Of a DNA stretch of 64,000 bases, positions 1 through 9,549 are shown piece after piece. A program made the position numbers and the translations under genes. The number at the start of each line of letters is the position of its first letter. The stretch's first letter is position 1. This DNA is from Dermacentor variabilis (taxonomy: Eukaryota > Arthropoda > Arachnida > Ixodida > Ixodidae), in NCBI RefSeq assembly GCF_050947875.1, contig NC_134569.1:202941127-203005126 (forward strand). Direction: 5' to 3'. Under the pieces are notes generated by a model, which was not told the DNA's origin, ran no database searches, and saw only the letters and a list, made by a program, of their open reading frames with translations.

Positions 1-603
1 CTTTCTCATTTTCCCGAAACTTCCGACGGAACGCTTCCGCAGACAGCCGGTACTTTTTTAGCAGACTCGATTTTACTTTGTCGAAATCCTCTGCCTCCTC
101 TCTATCCAAGCGAGCGACTACGTCGGCCGCCTCGCCGGGTAACAAAGTGAGCAAGCGCTGTGGCCACGTTTCCCGAGAGAACCCCTGCTTCTCGCACGTT
201 CGCTCAAAGTTAACCAGGAACAAACCAATGTCCTCTCCATGCTTAAAAACGGCCGCATCAGGTCAGTCATTTTGAACAATACGCGTTCTCCTGCACCGTG
301 TGCCTGACTTCCATTACGAGCGCGTTCCATCTCTACCTCAAGACGCTTCATTTCCAAAGCGTGTTGACGGTCACGCTCTTGTTGCTCTCGCTCTTTCTGT
401 TCTTTACGTTCACGCTCTTCTTTTTCTTTTGCAGTCTCCCTCTCTTCAATGGTCTCAAGGCATTCCGACAGCTCGTCATCCTCAGCCTCTAACTCAAGAA
501 TAGCCTTTAGCAGTTCAGGTTTTCTTAGTTTGTCTGAGACATCCAGACCCAACTCTCTTGCAAGCTCCAACAATTTCGGTTTGCGCAACGACTTCAAATC
601 CAT
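1..603 (-). pseudogene. Gag-like ORF of a gypsy-type LTR retrotransposon, frameshifted and cut by the window edge
   Basis: Reading leftward from an ATG at 603, the protein starts MDLKSLRKPKLLELARELGL. This is a SAP-like helix pair, followed by a very charged coiled coil (repeated ERE/KEK/QER) and then a gag core beginning VLFKMTDLMRPF. Two extra A/T bases in the A-run at about 243-248 shift the frame. The other frame then continues into HGEDIGLFLVNFERTCEKQG and on to the window edge, with the capsid-like LLTLLPGEAADVV motif. The family (capsid of tick gypsy-like elements) is recognised by pattern. The element is oriented leftward, so pol would lie outside the window. It is a broken copy unless the frameshift is an assembly error. 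Confidence 0.7.
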
Positions 604-941
604 GGCTGCTCTGAATGCTGCTTTCTCTACTGCTTTCTCTACTGTTTTCTTGCCGCAAACTAACCCGGCAGCAACGACAACCACAATTACCAGCTCTGTT
701 TCTGACACTAACAAAAGCCTGGCAAAGCTCAGAAGAAGAAAGTCCCGCACTCACCAAACCTCGCAGCCAAGAGTCCAGCGCAGTCGTTCCGCTGCAGGCA
801 ACCAGTCGTCACACAGGGCTCGTTGCACTGCTCCCGGATCGTCGTTGAGCTGCTCAGCATACAGTCAACTGCATCTCTTCGCTGCTGGCCTCCGTTGTCG
901 CGATCTCACCGCTGGCAGACAGTTGTTTGAAGTCGGAGGTG

Positions 942-957
942 ATCTCACCGCTGCCAA
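942..957 (-). other. Candidate tRNA primer-binding site of the gypsy-type element
   Basis: On the minus strand this reads TGGCAGCGGTGAGATC, resembling the reverse complement of a tRNA 3' end (CCA preceded by an acceptor stem). It lies between the gag start (603) and the LTR-like region to the right, where a primer-binding site should be. A second imperfect copy of the motif lies at about 902-916. This is inference; the exact LTR end is not resolved. Confidence 0.4.
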
Positions 958-1019
958 CCAGATGTTTGGATCGCACCGCTGGTGCGATCGGTTGTTGGGA
1001 ACTCGGCGCTGACGCCCGT

Positions 1020-1770
1020 GGTTGTACCTGGGTCGCAAGCCCCAAGGGTAGCGTTGGCCTGGCGGCCTGGGGTACAACTGGAAGCATCCGAAGGTCCCGG
1101 CAAAGCATGAGTCGACTGGTAACAACAAAACAACTTGTTTATTTTAACATCGCAAAGAGTTGGCGGTCAGGTTGACCGAAGTAGAGAGACGGGAGAGCAC
1201 TTTACTCAACAGAAGAAATCGGAGCCCTCCTTTTGGCGTCCGGGGGCAGCTGTTTTTATACTCTCGCAGTTGAGGGCAAGAAGGAACCCCTCAATAGACG
1301 AGCACGTGAGTGTACAATGGGCTAAGGTGACGCACACTGCCGCCGGTCGGGCACAAAGACTGGAAGGAGAGGGTGACCCCTTGCTTTCGCATCGCCTGGT
1401 TCGGGCACAATGACTGGAAGGAGAGGGTGACCCCTTGCTTTCGCATCGCCTGGTTCAGGCACAATGACTGGAAGGGGAGGATGACCCCTGCTGTCGCATC
1501 GCCTGGTTCAGGCACAATGACTGGAAGGGGAGGATGACCCCTGCTGTCGCATCGCCTGGTTCGGGCACAATGGCACATACACTCACACACGCACATGAAG
1601 ACACGTGGCATCGGAACATGCCTGGAAACGCCTGGCGGGGAGCGTTGCGGCGACGCCGCACGGGCCAAAATGTCTGCCGCCCCGCCGCAGTCGCGCCGGC
1701 AAAACCGCGTGTCGCAGGCGAAACGCAACAGCAGTCACCCGTGTATTTGTGCACCTAAAGTGCAGGAAAT
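1020..1770 (-). mobile_element. Probable 5' LTR of the left-edge gypsy-type element
   Basis: Read leftward, the region has the order expected of an LTR. A U3 part contains a 54-bp minisatellite (1351-1564). A TATA-like TATAAAAACA sits at 1251-1260 and an AATAAA signal at 1138-1143, followed downstream by a GT-rich stretch. The gag ORF follows in the same orientation at 603. Both boundaries are approximate because no partner LTR is inside the window. Confidence 0.45.
1351..1570. repeat. Minisatellite, four units of 53-54 bp
   Basis: Units start with GCACAA at 1351, 1405, 1459 and 1512, and a partial fifth starts at 1565. Each contains GACTGGAAGG, GGTGACCCC or GATGACCCC, and ends CGCATCGCCTGGTTC. 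Units 1-2 (54 bp) and units 3-4 (53 bp) form two subtypes, so the array probably grew in two steps. It lies in the presumed U3 of the LTR. Confidence 0.9.
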
Positions 1771-3060
1771 AATGCCCGGGAAGGGAGGGGTGCTTGAAAA
1801 TCGGATGTATTGTTCAGATTTTATAGCGTTGTTTGGGAGGAGTCCTTGCTGCGAAATGTACGAAAAGTGAATTTATCTGTAATGCCGCTCATTCACCACT
1901 TAAGCACGTTTCGCCTCTACACGCAATACTCCTGTTAGGTCCATATACGGAAATGATACATGCTTGTAATTTACTTTCTTTCAGCTGATGGCATCCGGTG
2001 GAGCTTCGTACGGCAATGACTGCTGCTTACCTGGTGCTACAACTTTGGATGAATGCAGAAGAAGCCCGGAACGAGTATTTATATGCAGCAAAATAAACAT
2101 TTCATCATTTCAGAAGGCGTCTTGCGTTTTCTTTATGAAATTGCACCTGACGGATTCGGTGGAGTCTTGTAAAGGTGTTTCGCAATTATTTCTACTAAAT
2201 AATGAAACGATTCCACGCCAAGGACACGCGAGGTTCAGCAGAAGCGAAAAAAATAAAATAAATAAATGCCGGGCCGAACAGCGTAGCCGGCGCGGCGGGT
2301 ACCAACTGGTGTTCAAAACGCGCGCGCCCAAAACCGAAACCGGAAAGAGTCAATACCATCCGCTTGATGTGCTACAGTCAATTAGGCCGCTGGGCTTTAT
2401 GGGAGTGTCCGCTCTTGTTGAAATTTCTCTATGGCTGTGCTTCGGGCGCTCCCTTGCCGGGATTACATTTGCCATGCTGTCACCGATGCCAGCAACCCAC
2501 GGCACGTATGACGGGTCGCGATACCTCCGAGCGACTCCGTTCTAGCCGTTGAAGCAGACACTCCTTACACAATGTGGACTTGCGCAGCATTTCAATGCAA
2601 AATATCATGTCTTCTGCAATCTCGCCTTCTATACAATGGTACGCGTACCGTCTACCACAGTCTCACAACGTGCATCCGTCTTCCCTGGTGAAGACTTCCG
2701 CTCCTCCGATAAGTATCCGATAAGAGATACCTACGTTCTGCGATCTCAAAGCAAGGTGACTGCGTTTTAGTTGCTTAAAAAGTTGACAATGGATACGCGC
2801 CGATTTCATATATGAAACGTCACGTGCCAAGAAATCCAGGACCTGTAGTCACAAGGAGCTCTTAGGTTGGAATTCGTATTAAGAGCACATGACAGCTAAT
2901 CCTGATTCTGGGCATATTATTCGCGAAGGCGTCCGGCCAGTGGCAAAGATCACTTGCGAGCAACAAAAATATAGATATTGAAGTAGCACTTACTGACGCC
3001 TTACGTGGGTGAATGCGAAAGCATTGCGACTATAGCACGATGCCTAGGCTCTTTCAGTTC
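1771..3060. other. No recognisable gene
   Basis: Open frames here (the longest about 185 codons at 1988-2545) have no motif I recognise and no splice or composition support. There is no clear transposon remnant apart from a short A-rich run near 2250-2265. Confidence 0.5.
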
Positions 3061-3605
3061 TCTTAACTTCGTCTTAGCTAACACCAATGATCGAGGGTTC
3101 GACTACCAAGAAAGGTGGGGGGTCCGTAAGCTTTAAGTAACTGTACCATAATTACCTTCGGCTTAACGAACTTCGCCCTGATTAACACCGAAGATCGTGG
3201 GTTCGACTACCACCAAAGGTCGCGACTAGACTTCCCACGAAGGTCGTGGGTTCGAGTGCCTTAATTAAATATAACCCGCCGTGGTTGCTTAGTGGCTATG
3301 GTGTTGGGCTGCTAAGCACGACGACGCGGGATAGAATTCCGGCCGCTGCGGCCGCATTTCGATGGGGGTGAAAACATTTGTGTACTTCGATTTAGGTGCA
3401 CGTTAAGGAACCCCAGGTCGTCCAAATTTTCGGAGTTCCCCGCTACGGCGAGCCTCCTAATCAGAAAGTGGTTTTAGCACGTAAAAACCCATAATTTATT
3501 TTTAAAAGGAAAGTACCCATAAAAACTGCGCCTTAAATAACTTCGCCTTAATTTACACCGAAGGCGGTGGGTTCCAATTCCACCAAAGGTGGGGGTTCGT
3601 CGCCT
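3060..3605 (+). repeat. Degenerate satellite with tRNA T-arm-like units, interrupted by a SINE
   Basis: At least three related units of about 60-75 bp occur at about 3066-3125, 3168-3225 and 3535-3605. Each carries CTTCG(T/C)CTTA, then AACACC(A/G)A, a GTGGGTTCGACTACC-like motif and CACCAAAGGTGGG. The GGTTCGA core looks like a tRNA B box, and CCACCAAAGGTGG can form a small hairpin. The array is split by the SINE at 3275-3500, so it is older than that insertion. Confidence 0.65.
3275..3500 (+). mobile_element. tRNA-derived SINE (Ruka/Bm-1-like), near full length
   Basis: Starts CCCGCCGTGGTTGCTTAGTGG and has A-box-like (TGGCTATGGTG) and B-box-like (GGGATAGAATTCC) sequences. The body follows with GCGGCCGCATTTCGATGGGG, AGGTGCACGTTAAGGAACCC, TCAGAAAGTGGTTTT and AGCACGTAAAAACCCATAAT, then an AT-rich tail. 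This is the commonest repeat in the window and resembles the RNA polymerase III-transcribed tick SINEs of the Ruka/Bm-1 type. This copy has several substitutions (for example AATT in the B box), so it is probably inactive. Confidence 0.85.
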
Positions 3606-3779
3606 TTTTGCACCATCGTGTGGTCACGCGATTTTCCGCCTCATGAGCTATATGTTTTCGCATTACTACTTGGCTCAGATTCGTAGCACTCGACAAGTGA
3701 TTTCAAGAAAACAAGACCTCGAACAGGATATTTTTTAATGGAACTAGCACGTTCAAGGAAATATATTTTTACTTTATTT

Positions 3780-4130
3780 TTTATTTATTTTATTTACAGA
3801 ATACTGCAGGCCAACTTGTGACCCAGGCAGGAGGGAATACGTTCATACAGTAATGTAAATACGTTCAAAGAAAAGAAGTGCATATGAAATATGAAATACA
3901 TTGAATCATATGAGGTACATTGAAGGATAATATAAATACATAAAAAACACATTCTACAAGCATACAACGCAAGGGATTGAATTGAAAGGAGAGAAATATT
4001 TACAGTACCAGTTTACACAGTTTTTACACAGTTTACACTGTTTTTTTTTTTCATGCTAACACGCATGAAAGTACTCATGCGATCACTCGTTTATTTGAAA
4101 TGCAGTTTTTCAATGGCATGTAATATGTTA
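3780..4130. other. AT-rich, no gene seen
   Basis: Low-complexity TTTATTTT and ATGAAATA(C/T)-like repeats at 3780-3960 and a T-run near 4040. No coding evidence, here or through to 5085, apart from short unsupported frames. Confidence 0.5.
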
Positions 4131-5175
4131 TTGGGTCGGGGAGAGATGGCATGCTGATGCGGGATCCAGGCATAAATTGGGCAGCGGTAGATCAGCATTA
4201 ACGTTAAGATATTGTAGGTCTGTATGTAACCGCTTTCAGGCCACAACTTGTGCACCTGGGTATGCACCAATTATTGTGTGCCCGAATAGTAAACCACTCG
4301 GACAAGTGGCTGTATCAAGGCAGGTAACCTGTCACGGCGTATCTGCCCGATCCTGGTCAATCCCCGAGTGTCGATACATGCCATAACTGAGCGACTTAGA
4401 AAACTACCAAGCGAAAATCGCATGGTTGTGCTTGCGTTCAGTGGACCTCAGAAAAGTGAGCGCCACCTCTGTCGCCAAGGGCTTTAGGGGGAAGTTTGAG
4501 GGTCAATTTCGGTTTTTGAATCCTTCTGCGTGCGTAGCTACATTGCCCGGTTGCCGCGGGCTGCCGCGACGAGCCCGCTTCCCATCGAAAGGTTCGGAGA
4601 ACCGCGTGCTTCGATCGGTCTCTGTGGGTACCGCAGCTCCAGGTGCGTGGGCGTGGAGACGCAAACCAGCCTGACCTCGCGCCGCTATTCAATCCACACG
4701 AAATTTCTCAGTCGCGCCATTTTGTCTATGGTCGCGCCTTCTGGGCACGCTGGTCCTATGCACAGAAATGTGTAGGGTCAGCAGCTAACGTTTTCTTTCT
4801 TTTTTGCGTGTTCTCTGCGTATGTTTGCCGGTGCAACTATTGCTACTTGAGAAATGTCTGATGAGTTAGCTGCCCGCGAAACACGAGGTAGGCATGTTAA
4901 CATTAGCACACGGCTACTGCAATGAATCAGGGTTGCGGAGTGTTTTCTGGAACAGTGTGCTCTCGAATGTTTTGCCATTAAACAATATACCCGTAAAGAC
5001 TTATTCGCGCATTTGTAAGCGGTATACACCGAGCGTATTTTTCTGCGCACGCTTGGAGGAAACCGCGAGAGGCACTCATTGTTTGGAGAGAGAGAGAGAG
5101 ATAAAACTTTGTTATGTCCTTGATGGGGCTCAGGGGTGGCGGGGGTCGGGAGACTAACCCCCAATCCCCCCTTCC

Positions 5176-6072
5176 TCAGACGGCGGCCAGTCCTTGCTTT
5201 CTGGCGGCGTCTTCGGCCATCCGGACGGCCCAGAGCTGCTCCTCTGGGTCCAAGCTGAGCAGCAATGTCTCCCACTGCTCGGCCGTAGTTATGCGTGTGT
5301 TAGTGTGGGAGGTGTTGGTGGGTGAGGCTTTGGGGCATTGCCAGATAATATGATCGAGGTCAGCGCGGGCCTCGCACGCTTTGCAGAGTGGAGAGTATGC
5401 ATCAGGATACATGCGGTTGTAAAGCACGGGGTTCGGAAAGGTTCGTGTCTGAAGGAGTCGCCAAGTGGTAGATTGAGACTTATTCAGTGTTTTGTGTGCT
5501 GGGGGGTAGCGTAACCGCTCCCTGCGGTAGTGCAGGAGAATTTCTCTCAACGTGACCATTCGGTCCCGCGCGTGACCGCGATGCAGAACAGAGGGCTGGT
5601 CGGGATCGGAAGACGCAGAAGAAGGATGATGCGCCCGGTGTGCGAGAGCTCGGGTGGAATCGTGGGCGGCTTCGTTTCCAGCCAGACCCGAGTGACCAGG
5701 GGCCCAGATGATCTGCACGCGGCGTTGACTTGAGGGAGGAGTGCCAGAGAGAATCTTCTGTGCTTGGGGTGATATCAGTCCTCTTGTGTAGTTACGAATG
5801 GCCGTTTTTGAATCGCTTATGATGCAGTGTGCATTGGTAGCCGCGTAAGCCAAGGCGATGGCCGTTTCTTCTCCTACTTCGGGTTGCGTGGTGAATATTG
5901 ATGCGGCCGCGGCGAGGCGGTACTGCGAACCCGCGACTGCGACGACCGCCATGGCATTTTGGTTGGGGTATTCTGCTGCGTCGACGTAGGTTACGTCAGC
6001 GGCTTGGTCGTAGCGCTTTTGTAGTCGTTTAGCTCGTTCTGCACGTCGCTCCAGATTGTGTTCAGGGTGCAT
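5176..6072 (-). CDS. LINE RNase H and CCHC zinc-knuckle region
   Basis: Open over 298 codons. It has the RNase H acidic motifs in order: YVDAAEY, GEETAIALA, ISDSKTAIRNY and WAPGHSGLAGNEAAHDSTRA. A C-terminal zinc motif CKACEARADLDHIIWQC follows at about residues 235-255. RNase H of I-group LINEs degrades the RNA template during target-primed reverse transcription. In the intact element this was continuous with the RT frame upstream; the sequence PPEFGPNVPIPPNIRAQ in the other frame bridges the two. Confidence 0.8.
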   Translation of the reverse strand: MHPEHNLERRAERAKRLQKRYDQAADVTYVDAAEYPNQNAMAVVAVAGSQYRLAAAASIFTTQPEVGEETAIALAYAATNAHCIISDSKTAIRNYTRGLISPQAQKILSGTPPSSQRRVQIIWAPGHSGLAGNEAAHDSTRALAHRAHHPSSASSDPDQPSVLHRGHARDRMVTLREILLHYRRERLRYPPAHKTLNKSQSTTWRLLQTRTFPNPVLYNRMYPDAYSPLCKACEARADLDHIIWQCPKASPTNTSHTNTRITTAEQWETLLLSLDPEEQLWAVRMAEDAARKQGLAAV

Positions 6073-6868
6073 ATTGCGAGGTATGGGTGGGATAACTAGT
6101 TGAGCACGAATGTTTGGAGGGATGGGTACGTTTGGTCCGAATTCGGGTGGTGTAGGTTATGCCTAGGGTGCCTAGAATGTGCCTGCCCGTGGTGGAATTG
6201 GCTAGTCGTTCGTATTGGCTAATACGCTGCGCTTCAATAAGCTCGTCTATGGTGTTATGAATGCCGAGGGCGTCCAGTTTCTCGTTAGAGGTGGTGATGG
6301 GAAGATGTAGGGCTTGTTTATAGGCCCTCTTGATCATGGTGTTGAGTTTGAGTTTGTCACTTGCATTGAGGCTAAGGTACGGGGCGACATAGGTGATCCT
6401 GCTCAGGGCGTAGGCGGTTACCAGGCGTATAAGGTTGCTTTCTTTCATGCCGTGATGTCGATTTCCGATGCGTGCAATGAGGCGAGTGGTTTGGTGTACA
6501 TGATTATCTAATTGCTTGAGTATCTCCGTGTTTCTGCCGTTATGTTGGATGCGTAAGCCAAGGATACGAATGCTAGGTACAGTAGGTATGCGTTGCTGGT
6601 GCACGTGGAGTTCTATCTCGGGCGGGTGTGGGTCTGGGCGTCGACTTCCCCAAGTAGGCTTGTACAGAAGGAGCTCCGATTTCTGTGGGGAGCACGCCAG
6701 GCCGCGCGGTTCTACGTATGCAACGACCTCGTTGATGGCTTGCTGCAGCGTGTTTTGGATGTCCCCGTCGCTGCCCCCGGTGACCCACAGGGTGATATCG
6801 TCTGCGTAGAGGCTATGCTTGAGGTTGGGGATGCTAGCTAATGCAGGCGGTAGTCCGAGCAAGGCCAC
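6062..6868 (-). pseudogene. LINE reverse transcriptase, C-terminal fragment
   Basis: Contains the catalytic SLYADDITLW box near the start, the downstream PTVPSIRILGLRI motif, and a thumb-like region with RLIARIGNRHHGMKESNLI and LVTAYALSRITYVAPYL. The fingers and the first two catalytic blocks are missing through 5' truncation. The frame drifts into noise after ILGTLGITYTT, where a frameshift separates it from the RNase H part. Confidence 0.8.
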
Positions 6869-6870
6869 GT

Positions 6871-8750
6871 TGAACTATTTAGAGGCCATCCCTCGGCTGC
6901 CCCTGGTAACCTGTCAAAACGTGTTGAAAGTCACATTCACAGATATCCCTTCAAAATTACATTTTCGGTATTCTAATTAGAATGCCTAGTGCAGGCCTAA
7001 TTATGCCTAGTGCAGGTTAACCTGCACTAGGCATATTCCGTTGGCTCACAGACACGGCGAAAAGCCCCACGGGAAACTGTTTACGAGCCCAGTCGCTTTA
7101 AACGTGATTGCTGTTGGAATTGCAACAGTGCTAGCCAACAAGTGCGTGCAGTTCTCAAAGAATGTTAATCGCATTGTTAGCATACTTACGTCTGACACTT
7201 TCTTTATAGCTAAGATCTAACCGAGCGCTCCTCCAAAAAACAATCTCTTTTGCATAAAAACCCATGATAAGATTGTTTAGGCATTTATGTTTTGATAGGC
7301 TTGCGCGTTAGTATTTGTGCATGTTACCTTAGTAGTGGTGATTGTTGCTCGTGTTACTTTACGCGTGCAGTTATTCGTTGACATGCTTTTATCCCGATCC
7401 TATACTCGCGGACAACTTTTTTTGGCTAGTAAGCGAAAGCTACGGGGTTGGAGCTTCTGCACATGACTGTATTCGTACGCACTGTAGTCCTGGCGCGCTC
7501 GGCACCGGTTTCGGTTTCGCCAACCTCGTACCGACCCAGCTCGCGCTGGCTTTTAAGGACCAGGAACTGCTGGACGCATATGGGACCTAAGGAGAAGGCT
7601 CCACGCCGTCTGGTGCCAGAGCGCACCAACCTTTACAAAGGGCTCAAGAAAAGTTGACTCTCTCTCTCTCTTTCGCCAACCTCGCACAACCTCTTTAGTC
7701 AGGGAAGATACAATGAGGAAAGATACAAGTATATCTTGTTTCACTCTGGCTTACCCGTTGCTTTGTGATGCGTATTTCGTTTCTTGTGTATGATTGACTG
7801 TCATCTTGCTGTTATGCCAACTTACAACGGGTCGGGACCTCGTCAAGCTGTCCAAGCTTTTAGTCCGGTACTCCTCCTTCCTTAAGGAAATAAAATGATT
7901 GATTGAATTAACTCGGCGTGAATAAATGTTTATATTCACATCCGATATGTACGAAGTTCTGAACAGTAAGCATCGAAGCCTGCGTCGGAGCTTCCATGCA
8001 GCCGTATGGCGTCGGTTAGGGCTTGGACGCGCAACTGACCGCTGTCGTTGGTCGAGGCGGCGCAGCAGTCAGCTGGCTCGCTCACTCGTTTGTACATACC
8101 AAAGGTTGCGATTTCCAGATGGGCTCGCTTGGTTTCCGCGCAGACGCTGCAAACACTTTTTTTGTGTGTGTGCTTCAGAAGTCTTTTGTTGGTGAGGTCG
8201 GTCAACAGCCTCTCAGGGCAGTTGATGGACGGGACAGCAAGCGACAAACACTAACCAGAAGACAACGGCAACATTTCGCGTTTGATGAACGTGCAAAAAC
8301 GTGTGACGCTTTCGGGTGTGTGAAAAATCGAAACAGCATACTAAAAATACAATAAAATACCATTAGCTGACTGGTGAAGGTTACGTATCATTTCAAACTA
8401 GGTGCTGTAAAAAACAAAAATAATATTGTTTTCAATTTCTCACTTACGAGAACGTCAACAAAACTGTGGGACTACTTCCAGAAGCGGTGAAAGAGGTGCG
8501 CTTGGTTTCCGTAGCCTTCGCTTCATAGCCAAGAAAAGTTGTCCGTGACTATAGCAAACCGATCAGCAAACGTAGTTTGAACTACAGGTAGCATATTTAG
8601 CTAAAGCTTTATAACATAGTCCCTTGGTTTATATATTATTCTTTTATACTGACATTGAGCAAGGCCGTAGTGTACTCAGGAGTGCATCTCATTTATTTCA
8701 CAAGGTTCGAGTTCATCAGATTTGGTACCAAGGTAATAATAATAATATTT
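6871..8750. other. No gene seen; one long palindrome and short microsatellites
   Basis: Apart from the palindrome at 7002-7035 and a TCTCTCTC run at about 7658-7670, I see no coding or transposon signature. Open frames at 7342-7657 and 7926-8355 have no recognisable domain. Confidence 0.5.
7002..7035. repeat. 34-bp perfect palindrome
   Basis: TATGCCTAGTGCAGGTT is followed directly by its exact reverse complement, with GTTAAC at the centre. A further direct copy of ATGCCTAGTGCAGG lies just upstream at 6982-6995. Function unknown; it can form a cruciform or hairpin. Confidence 0.95.
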
Positions 8751-8974
8751 GGGGTTTTACGTGCCAAAACCACTTTCTGATTATGAGGCACACCGTAGTG
8801 GAGGACTCCGGAAATTTTGACCACCTGGGGTTCTTTAACGTGCACCTAAATCTAAGCACACGGGTGTTTTCGCATTTTGCCCCCATCGAAATGCGGCCGC
8901 CGTGGCCGGGATTCGATCCCGCGACCTCGTGCTCAGCAGCCCAACACCATAGCCACTGAGCAACCACGGCGGGT
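8751..8974 (-). mobile_element. Ruka/Bm-1-like SINE with perfect target-site duplication
   Basis: Full-length reverse copy, from GGGGTTTTACGTGCCAAAAC to CAACCACGGCGGGT. It is flanked by an 11-bp direct repeat GGTACCAAGGT at 8724-8734 and 8975-8985; the first copy is separated from the body by an AT-rich tail of AAT repeats. The intact duplication and near-consensus sequence mark it as one of the youngest SINE copies here. Confidence 0.95.
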
Positions 8975-9549
8975 GGTACCAAGGTGTTCGAAGAGTATGA
9001 AACATATTTTCTGAAAGGCAGTATATGGGGCAACTCATGATCTGTTGCATTGTTTATTGTTGGACTCCTTACAGAAAACAAGCCCCGTTTTCTTGATCAT
9101 GCTGTCCAGTAAACTTGCGAACCGCCCCCAAAATTAGGGCAGTTTCACCCGAAGGGATAGTAGTGATAGCAATTGCAAGGTTTAAAATCCTCGGACGGTG
9201 CTATATGCGGTTGCAACATGTGGCCACGAAGCAGCACGCAAGGCAACTCTTGCTGGCGGGTACACCATGCGTCTGATAACGCAAGCGCCATGAGTTCCGC
9301 CAGAGGTGTTGCCGGCATTGCAGCTATAGGGAGCCCAGGTGGAAGCGCCGTTTAAGGGAGATGACAACACAAACACTTCAACAGCTATTTGCAACCTAAT
9401 TTTCGCGAGCATCCATATTCGTCTCCCGATTTTCCTAGAATTCACAGCGCATTCCAAAAGCTCATTGCGCATTTCTGTTTTTTTTTCTTCTACGCTCTGA
9501 CATGTACCCTTGGCAGGCGGCTTACCGAATTTATTTCAATTAGCTTTTT

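Larger units (their letters stand above)
5085..6870 (-). mobile_element. 5'-truncated non-LTR retrotransposon with RNase H domain (I/R1-like)
   Basis: The minus strand carries the C-terminal part of a reverse transcriptase and then an RNase H and zinc-knuckle domain. It ends in a 3' tail at about 5085-5110 where the element's strand reads AACAAAGTTTTATCTCTCTC. The 5' end is cut at about 6870, inside the RT domain, as is usual for LINE insertions. One frameshift near 6110-6150 separates RT from RNase H. The RNase H frame is otherwise open over 298 codons, so this is one of the younger LINE copies here. Confidence 0.85.

Noticed and set aside
1291..1728. 145-codon minus-strand frame with repeated peptide units
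   Set aside because: The repeated peptide is a by-product of the 54-bp minisatellite.
1988..2545. 185-codon open frame
   Set aside because: No recognisable domain, no splice context, low-complexity and mixed composition; likely chance.
3275..3350. Possible tRNA gene
   Set aside because: The A- and B-box-like sequence belongs to a SINE head with a SINE body attached; it does not fold as a tRNA. The same applies to the heads at 8.9, 21.7, 35.4, 36.5 and 59.6 kb.
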